NCBI GenBank assembly: GCA_002429615.1
Contig: DJAN01000125.1
Coordinates: forward strand, 1-6,258
Direction: 5' to 3'
Length of the DNA: 6,258 bases
Origin: Lysobacteraceae bacterium UBA6001
GTDB taxonomy: Bacteria; Pseudomonadota; Gammaproteobacteria; Xanthomonadales; Xanthomonadaceae
A program made the translations under genes and the position numbers. Positions 1 through 6,258 of the stretch are shown here, one piece after another. The notes under the pieces are model-generated. The model made no database searches. It saw nothing but the letters and a program-made list of their open reading frames with translations, and was not told the DNA's origin. The first letter of the stretch is position 1. Each line of letters opens with the position of its first letter.

Positions 1-16
1 CTGAAGCCGCTCCTAC
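1..16 (-). repeat. Partial REP element cut by the window edge
   Basis: Read on the minus strand, this is GTAGGAGCGGCTTCAG, identical to the first 16 bases of the complete REP unit at 120-142. The second half of its hairpin lies outside the window. It shows that at least three REP units are clustered behind the methionine operon. Its identity rests on the match to the other copy inside this window. Confidence 0.7.
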
Positions 17-68
17 AGGGGAGGTGAAGCCATCTCGGCCGCTCGCAAAGCAGCAATTGCTTTTGGTT

Positions 69-91
69 GTGGGAGGGGCTTCAGCCCCGAC
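69..91 (+). repeat. REP palindromic unit, variant stem
   Basis: This 23-base unit begins GTGGGAG and contains the hairpin GGGGCT-TC-AGCCCC (75-88). It is the inverted partner of the unit at 120-142 and matches it at 20 of 23 positions. Two of the three differences are a C-G to G-C swap at facing stem positions, so the fold is kept. The GTAG/GTGG head followed by a short GC-rich hairpin is typical of REP elements mobilised by RAYT (REP-associated tyrosine) transposases in Pseudomonas and xanthomonads. No RAYT gene is present in this window. Confidence 0.75.
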
Positions 92-119
92 GAGCGAAGT
101 CGCGATCTGTCAGATGGCG
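92..119. repeat. Symmetric spacer between the paired REP units
   Basis: The 28 bases between the two REP units contain the perfect inverted repeat ATCTG-t-CAGAT (105-115). Pairing continues outward through CGC/GCG (with one mismatch next to the core) and two G-T wobbles. The whole 69-142 block could therefore fold as one branched hairpin with a REP hairpin on each side, which suggests that the pair moves or is maintained as a unit. Confidence 0.5.
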
Positions 120-142
120 GTCGCGGCTGAAGCCGCTCCTAC
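120..142 (-). repeat. REP palindromic unit, 3' of metH
   Basis: Read on the minus strand, this starts GTAGGAG and ends CGAC, with the hairpin GCGGCT-TC-AGCCGC. It lies 17 bases past the stop codon of the large metH gene, in the sense of transcription, so it would form a hairpin near the 3' end of the mRNA. With the opposite unit at 69-91 it makes a head-to-head pair resembling a BIME. Such pairs can protect mRNA ends or limit read-through; that role is inferred here, and no T-tract follows. Confidence 0.8.
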
Positions 143-159
143 AAGGCCGCCCAACACAC

Positions 160-2844
<2,685 letters not shown>

Positions 2845-2855
2845 TGCGTGGGGCG

Positions 2856-2860
2856 TCCTG
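2856..2860 (-). promoter_or_regulatory. Ribosome binding site of the large metH gene
   Basis: The minus strand reads CAGGA here, with 11 nt to the ATG at 2844. The spacing is longer than usual. It lies in the 36-nt gap after the first metH stop, so translation of the second gene may be partly coupled to the first. Confidence 0.5.
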
Positions 2861-2880
2861 GCGTGGGGCGGTGGCGGCGG

Positions 2881-3969
2881 TCAGGCCGCCAGTTCGAGTT
2901 CGCTGGGCAGGCGGCGTGGCGGCAGGCCGCGCACGCTCTCGGCGATGGCGCGGATATGCGCCGGCGTGGTGCCGCAGCAGCCGCCCACGAGGTTGAGCAG
3001 GCCGGCGGTGGCGAACTCATGCAGGGTGGCGGCCATCTCCTCCGGCGTCTCGTCGTACTCGCCGAAGGCGTTGGGCAGGCCGGCATTGGGGTGGGCGCTG
3101 ACGTAGCTGTCGGCCACGCTGGAGAGCGTTTCCACGTGCGGGCGCAGGTCGCGCGCGCCCAGCGCGCAGTTCAGCCCGATCGACAGCGGCCGGCTGTGCG
3201 CGACCGACGCGTAGAAGGCTTCGGCGGTCTGGCCGGACAGCGTGCGGCCGGAGGCATCGGTGATGGTGCCGGAGATCATGATCGGCAGGCGGCCGCCGCG
3301 CGCGTCGAACACTTCCTCGATCGCGAACAGCGCGGCCTTGGCATTGAGCGTGTCGAAGATGGTTTCGACCATCAAGGTGTCGGCACCACCGTCGATCAGC
3401 CCTTCGATCGCCTCGCGGTAGGTCGCGCGCAGTTCGTCGAAACTGGTGTTGCGGTGGCCCGGGTCGTTGACGTCGGGGCTGATCGAGGCGGTGCGGCTGG
3501 TCGGGCCGAGCACGCCGATCACGAAGCGCGGCTTGTCCGGCGTGGTCGCCTCGACGGCATCGCAGCACTGGCGGGCCAGCGCGGCGCCGGCCTTGTTCAA
3601 CTCGTAGACCAGGTGTTCGAGGTGGTAGTCAGCCTGGCTCACCGAGGTGGCGTTGAAGGTGTTGGTCTCCAGCAGGTCCGCGCCGGCTTCCAGGTAAGCG
3701 GTGTGGATGCCGGCGATCACGTCCGGGCGGGTGAGCAGCAGCAGGTCGTTGTTGCCCTTGAGGTCGTGGCCGCAGCCTTCCCCGTGGACATGGTCGTGCT
3801 GCTGGTCGTAGCCGCCGGCGAAGCGCTCGCCGCGGTAGTCGCCTTCTTCCAGGTGGTGGCGCTGGATCATCGTGCCCATCGCGCCGTCGATGATCAGGAT
3901 GCGCTCGCGCAGGGCGCGGGCGAGCTTGTCGGCGCGTTCGGGATGCAGCCAGGGCAGGGCGGTGCTCAT
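2881..3969 (-). CDS. metH: Homocysteine S-methyltransferase (zinc) part of split MetH
   Basis: This 362-residue protein is the homocysteine-binding TIM-barrel module of methionine synthase, equivalent to about residues 1-350 of E. coli MetH. It activates homocysteine as a zinc thiolate to receive the methyl group from methylcobalamin held by the partner encoded at 160-2844. Visible motifs are DGAMGTMIQ (28-36), the KGNNDLL segment (71-77), ETNTFN (101-106), [19 protein letters not shown] (152-170), [16 protein letters not shown] (233-248) and [14 protein letters not shown] (293-306). The three zinc ligands are present: Cys268 in GLNCALG and Cys331-Cys332 in GGCCGTTP. The ATG at 3967-3969 has GGAG 6 nt upstream and starts 13 nt after the regulator's stop, so the genes are co-transcribed. 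Residues 52-68 form a His-rich insert absent from E. coli MetH as I remember it. The C-terminus ([14 protein letters not shown]) ends in the linker before the folate domain. Confidence 0.95.
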   Translation of the reverse strand: MSTALPWLHPERADKLARALRERILIIDGAMGTMIQRHHLEEGDYRGERFAGGYDQQHDHVHGEGCGHDLKGNNDLLLLTRPDVIAGIHTAYLEAGADLLETNTFNATSVSQADYHLEHLVYELNKAGAALARQCCDAVEATTPDKPRFVIGVLGPTSRTASISPDVNDPGHRNTSFDELRATYREAIEGLIDGGADTLMVETIFDTLNAKAALFAIEEVFDARGGRLPIMISGTITDASGRTLSGQTAEAFYASVAHSRPLSIGLNCALGARDLRPHVETLSSVADSYVSAHPNAGLPNAFGEYDETPEEMAATLHEFATAGLLNLVGGCCGTTPAHIRAIAESVRGLPPRRLPSELELAA

Positions 3970-3982
3970 GCGCGGCTCCGGA

Positions 3983-4912
3983 TCAGGGCTTGGCGGCGAT
4001 CAGCGAGATCACCTCGAAATGCGGCGGGCGCTTCTCGCGCGTCACCGTCTCCAGGCTCGACACTTCCAGGCCAGCCTTCTCGACGAACTTGCGCAGCTCC
4101 TTGGCGCTGAAGCCGAGGTTGACGTGGCCATAGGCCTCCACCGCGGCGCGATGCTCGTGCTTGGCCAGGCTGCACAGCAGCAGGCGCCCGCCCGGGCGCA
4201 GCACGCGCGCGGCCTCGGCCACCGCCTGCGCCGGCTTGGCGGCATAGGTCAGGGCGTGCATCAGCACGACCAGGTCGAAGCTGCGTTCGGCAAACGGCAG
4301 GGCATGCATGTCGCCCTCGCGTACCTCCACGTTCGCCAAGCGGCGCAGGCGCTCGCTGGCGGCCGCCACCACGCGGGCGCTGGTGTCGATGCAGACGTAG
4401 CGCTGCGCGTGCGGGGCGACCAGCTCGGCCAGCACGCCGTCGCCGGAGGCGATGTCGAGCACGTCGCCGGTCTCCAGCAGCGGCAGGGCGCTGCGGGCGA
4501 GCGCTTCCCAGGTGCGGCCGGGGGAGTAGTGGCGCTCCATGTCGCCGGCCACCGAGTCGGCCCAGTTCTGGTCGGCGGCGCGCATCGCCAGCACGCCGGC
4601 CACGCGCTCGGCGTCCTGGCGCAGCAGCGGGTCGTCGCTGCCGTTGCTCAGCGCCTGCCACAGGGCACGCTGGGCCGGGTCCAGGGCGGCTTCGTCGAAG
4701 CGGTAGTAGGCCGAGACGCCGGCGCGGCGGTCGCGCACCAGCCCGGCCTCCTTCAGCTTGGCCAGGTGGGTGGAGACCCGAGGCTGCGCCAGGCGGGTGA
4801 TGCCGGACAGTTCGGCCACGGTCAGCTCCTCCTGCTCCAGCAGGGCGAGCAGGCGCACGCGGGTGGCGTCGGCAAAGACCTTCAGGCGGGTCGACCAGTC
4901 TTCCAGGTCCAT
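3983..4912 (-). CDS. ArsR-family HTH regulator fused to SAM-dependent methyltransferase domain
   Basis: The 309-residue protein has two parts. Residues about 5-75 are an ArsR winged helix: [16 protein letters not shown], then the recognition region [20 protein letters not shown] (43-62) and a wing with YYRF. Residues about 115-309 are a class I methyltransferase-like Rossmann domain: [12 protein letters not shown] (129-140), motif [10 protein letters not shown] (151-159), an acidic Asp176 after strand 2, EGDMHALPF (199-207) and LRPGGRLLL (238-246). The HTH part contains no cysteine, so the classic ArsR/SmtB metal site is missing and metal sensing is unlikely. It is the first gene of the metH operon, and its start codon abuts an operator-like palindrome, which suggests autoregulation. 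ArsR-type SahR proteins control methionine and SAM-cycle genes in Proteobacteria, and this is a plausible member. Whether the methyltransferase fold is catalytic or only senses SAM/SAH cannot be seen. The ATG at 4910-4912 fits the HTH start; its only Shine-Dalgarno candidate is GAG, 6 nt upstream. Confidence 0.92.
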   Translation of the reverse strand: MDLEDWSTRLKVFADATRVRLLALLEQEELTVAELSGITRLAQPRVSTHLAKLKEAGLVRDRRAGVSAYYRFDEAALDPAQRALWQALSNGSDDPLLRQDAERVAGVLAMRAADQNWADSVAGDMERHYSPGRTWEALARSALPLLETGDVLDIASGDGVLAELVAPHAQRYVCIDTSARVVAAASERLRRLANVEVREGDMHALPFAERSFDLVVLMHALTYAAKPAQAVAEAARVLRPGGRLLLCSLAKHEHRAAVEAYGHVNLGFSAKELRKFVEKAGLEVSSLETVTREKRPPHFEVISLIAAKP

Positions 4913-4944
4913 AAATATCTCTATATCTCGATAGCGAGATATTT
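4913..4944. promoter_or_regulatory. Probable operator of the metH operon (three half-sites, overlapping palindromes)
   Basis: AAATATCTC (4913-4921) and GAGATATTT (4936-4944) are perfect 9-base inverted arms. Nested inside is ATATCTCGATAGCGAGATAT (4923-4942), with perfect 8-base arms around ATAG. The half-site ATATCTC thus occurs twice in direct orientation, 8 bases apart, and once inverted. This AT-rich block stands out from its GC-rich surroundings, overlaps the predicted -10 and transcription start, and touches the regulator's ATG. A bound ArsR dimer here would block transcription. The binding protein is inferred to be the adjacent regulator. Confidence 0.75.
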
Positions 4945-4968
4945 TAGGGCCAGACCGGGGCGGGTCAA
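4941..4968 (-). promoter_or_regulatory. Sigma70-type promoter of the regulator-metH operon
   Basis: On the minus strand TTGACC (4968-4963) matches the -35 consensus at 5 of 6 positions. After a 16-nt spacer, TAAAAT (4946-4941) matches the -10 at 5 of 6. The start of transcription would fall near 4934, giving a leader of only about 20 nt. That leaves no room for a cobalamin or SAM riboswitch. The -10 lies inside the outer operator arm. Confidence 0.6.
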
Positions 4969-4996
4969 CCTACATACGCATGCGAATGGTTGGCGC

Positions 4997-5002
4997 TACA
5001 AT
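4997..5002 (+). promoter_or_regulatory. Probable -10 element of the acyl-CoA dehydrogenase gene
   Basis: TACAAT matches the -10 consensus at 5 of 6 positions and lies 33 nt before the GTG start, giving a leader of roughly 25-30 nt. No good -35 is seen at the right distance (the best is TACGCA, 3 of 6, spacer 16), so the promoter may be weak or need an activator. It is 52 bp from the methionine operator. Confidence 0.45.
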
Positions 5003-5022
5003 GGGGTCGACATTGCGCCCCC

Positions 5023-5028
5023 GGAGGG
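5023..5028 (+). promoter_or_regulatory. Ribosome binding site deciding the GTG start
   Basis: GGAGGG is a strong Shine-Dalgarno sequence 7 nt before the GTG at 5036-5038. No ATG lies in frame between it and the conserved N-terminus. This fixes the start although the open frame runs far upstream. Confidence 0.85.
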
Positions 5029-5035
5029 TTCGGAC

Positions 5036-6184
5036 GTGGATTTCAGCTTTACCGAAGAACAATTGATGATCCAGGACGTCGCGCGCCGGATCGCCCAGGA
5101 AAAGATCGCGCCGAGCGCCGAGCACTTCGACCGCAGCGGCGAGTTCCCGCTGGAGAACATCCGCCTGCTCGGCGAGAACGGACTGATGGGCATCGAGGTG
5201 CCGGACGAGTACGGCGGCGCGGGCATGGACCCGGTGTCCTACGTGCTGGCCATGATCGAGATCGCGGCCGGCGACGGCGCCCACTCGACGATCATGTCGG
5301 TCAACAATTCGCTGTTCTGCAGCGGCATCCTCAAGCACGGCAGTGAAGCGCAGAAGCAGAAGTACGTGCGCGCGATCGCCGATGGCAGCGAGATCGGCGC
5401 GTTCGCGCTGACCGAGCCGCAGTCCGGCTCGGATGCGTCGGCGATGCGCTGCCGGGCGGTGAAGCAGGCGGACGGCACTTACGTGATCAACGGCAAGAAG
5501 AGCTGGATCACCTCCGGCCCGGTGGCCAAGTACATCATCCTGTTCGCGATGACGGCGCCGGAGCAGGGCGCGCGCGGCATCACCGCCTTCATGATCGACA
5601 CCGCCAAGCCGGGCTTTGGCCGCGGCAAGACCGAGCCCAAGCTCGGCATCCGCGCGTCGGCGACCTGCGAGATCGAGTTCGCCGACTACGTGGCACAGCC
5701 GGAGGACGTGGTCGGCGCGGAGGGCGAGGGCTTCAAGATCGCGATGGGCGTGCTGGATGCGGGCCGCATCGGCATCGCCTCGCAGGCGATCGGCATCGCC
5801 CGCGCGGCTTACGAGGCGACGCTGGCGTATGCACGCGAGCGCCAGGCGTTCGGGGCGGCCATCGGCACGTTCCAGATGACCCAGGCCAAGATTGCCGACA
5901 TGAAGTGCAAGCTCGATGCGGCGCTGCTGCTGACCTTGCGGGCGGCTTGGCTGAAGTCCAAGGGCCAGAAGTTCGGCACCGAGGCGGCGGTGGCCAAGCT
6001 CACGGCGTCCGAGGCGGCGATGTGGATCACCCATCAGGCCGTGCAGATCCATGGCGGCATGGGGTATTCCAAGGAAATGCCGCTGGAGCGGTATTTCCGC
6101 GATGCCAAGATCACCGAGATCTACGAGGGCACTTCGGAGATCCAGCGGCTGGTGATTGCGCGTGCCGAGACGGGGTTGCGCTAA
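5036..6184 (+). CDS. Acyl-CoA dehydrogenase (short/branched-chain type)
   Basis: This FAD flavoprotein introduces the trans-2 double bond into acyl-CoA, passing electrons to electron-transfer flavoprotein, in beta-oxidation or branched-chain amino-acid breakdown. The 382 residues match the usual length of the short-chain and branched-chain group. The N-terminal helical domain starts at once (MDFSFTEEQLMIQDVARRIA). The first family signature is GAFALTEPQSGSD (121-133), followed by the flavin-contacting KKSWITSG (154-161). The second signature begins at QIHGGMGYSKEMPLERY (337-353) and runs into RDAKITEIYEGTSEIQ (355-370). Glu364 in IYEGT is the expected catalytic base, in the butyryl-CoA dehydrogenase position. 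Substrate chain length cannot be read from sequence alone. Start: GTG at 5036-5038, supported by GGAGGG. It is divergent from the metH operon across 123 bp, and no second gene follows closely within the window. Confidence 0.95.
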   Translation: MDFSFTEEQLMIQDVARRIAQEKIAPSAEHFDRSGEFPLENIRLLGENGLMGIEVPDEYGGAGMDPVSYVLAMIEIAAGDGAHSTIMSVNNSLFCSGILKHGSEAQKQKYVRAIADGSEIGAFALTEPQSGSDASAMRCRAVKQADGTYVINGKKSWITSGPVAKYIILFAMTAPEQGARGITAFMIDTAKPGFGRGKTEPKLGIRASATCEIEFADYVAQPEDVVGAEGEGFKIAMGVLDAGRIGIASQAIGIARAAYEATLAYARERQAFGAAIGTFQMTQAKIADMKCKLDAALLLTLRAAWLKSKGQKFGTEAAVAKLTASEAAMWITHQAVQIHGGMGYSKEMPLERYFRDAKITEIYEGTSEIQRLVIARAETGLR

Positions 6185-6258
6185 AGGCGCGGCTGTTCCG
6201 GGTGGGTCGCGCGGCGGCCGGTGGGCAGGCCCTGCCGGGACACGCCGTGAATCCATCC
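6185..6258. other. Non-coding tail, probably the start of an intergenic repeat
   Basis: No coding sequence is supported after the acyl-CoA dehydrogenase stop. GGCAGG-c-CCTGCC (6224-6236) is a perfect 6-base inverted repeat without a T-tract. The following GGGACACGCCGTGAATCC (6237-6254) resembles the opening of a palindromic repeat I remember between xanthomonad genes. The window ends before its second arm, so this is a recollection-based call. Confidence 0.35.

Noticed and set aside
47..63. Hairpin AAAGCA-gcaat-TGCTTT as a terminator for metH
   Set aside because: The stem is only 6 bp and AT-rich, and on the metH transcript it is followed by GCGAGC rather than a T-tract. It may be chance; the REP hairpins are stronger candidates for affecting the mRNA end.
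2881..2883. Sequencing error or frameshift breaking metH
   Set aside because: Each half has its own ribosome site and start, the break lies in an interdomain linker, and split metH is, as I recall, normal in Xanthomonadaceae. A strain-specific stop mutation cannot be fully excluded without relatives.
3872..5035. In-frame upstream extension of the acyl-CoA dehydrogenase to 770 residues
   Set aside because: The extension is antisense to the regulator, crosses the promoter region and has no family similarity. The GTG at 5036 has a strong ribosome site and gives the expected 382-residue length and N-terminus.
4913..5035. Cobalamin or SAM riboswitch ahead of the metH operon
   Set aside because: The predicted leader is only about 20 nt and the whole intergenic region is 123 bp, mostly divergent promoter. 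No B12-box-like or SAM-riboswitch core is visible.
4970..6256. A 428-codon open frame on the minus strand opposite the acyl-CoA dehydrogenase
   Set aside because: It is a shadow frame rich in Arg, Leu, His and Asp opposite a gene with both family signatures, and it has no recognisable domain.

Overview
The window looks like a chromosomal segment of a high-GC gammaproteobacterium of the family Xanthomonadaceae (Lysobacter, Stenotrophomonas, Xanthomonas or a close relative). Three things point there: methionine synthase MetH is encoded as two adjacent genes, an arrangement I recall from this family; the reading frames are very GC-rich with strong third-position G/C; and the left edge carries short palindromic REP elements with the GTAGGAG...GGCTTCAGCC... 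pattern common between genes in this group. The genus cannot be fixed from this sequence.

Layout from left to right. Positions 1-159 are intergenic and hold three REP units, one cut by the window edge. From 4912 down to 160 on the minus strand lies a compact three-gene methionine operon. It starts with a 309-residue ArsR-type HTH regulator fused to a SAM-dependent methyltransferase-like domain (4912-3983). After 13 nt comes the homocysteine-binding, zinc-containing part of MetH (3969-2881, 362 aa). After 36 nt comes the rest of MetH: folate, cap, cobalamin and SAM-reactivation domains (2844-160, 894 aa). Positions 4913-5035 are a divergent control region with a sigma70-like promoter for the methionine operon, an AT-rich operator with three half-sites that touches the regulator's start codon, and a separate -10-like element for the rightward gene. 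Positions 5036-6184 on the plus strand encode a complete 382-residue acyl-CoA dehydrogenase with a GTG start. The last 74 bases are non-coding and appear to run into another intergenic repeat.

How it may work: together the two MetH proteins contain all modules of cobalamin-dependent methionine synthase, with zinc, cobalt-ligand and SAM-binding residues intact. The regulator is first in the operon, has no cysteine metal site in its HTH domain, and carries a SAM-type binding fold. It could therefore sense SAM or S-adenosylhomocysteine and control its own operon through the operator; this is inference, in line with the ArsR-type SahR regulators of methionine metabolism. The acyl-CoA dehydrogenase is probably an unrelated divergent neighbour in fatty-acid or branched-chain acyl-CoA oxidation.

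Points most worth a second look: the two metH genes share one reading frame and are separated by a single TGA (followed by C) and 12 open codons; the overlapping palindromes at the regulator start; a His/Cys-rich insert in the zinc-bearing MetH protein; and a compensatory base-pair change between two REP copies. I saw no phage, transposase, CRISPR, toxin-antitoxin or RNA gene.
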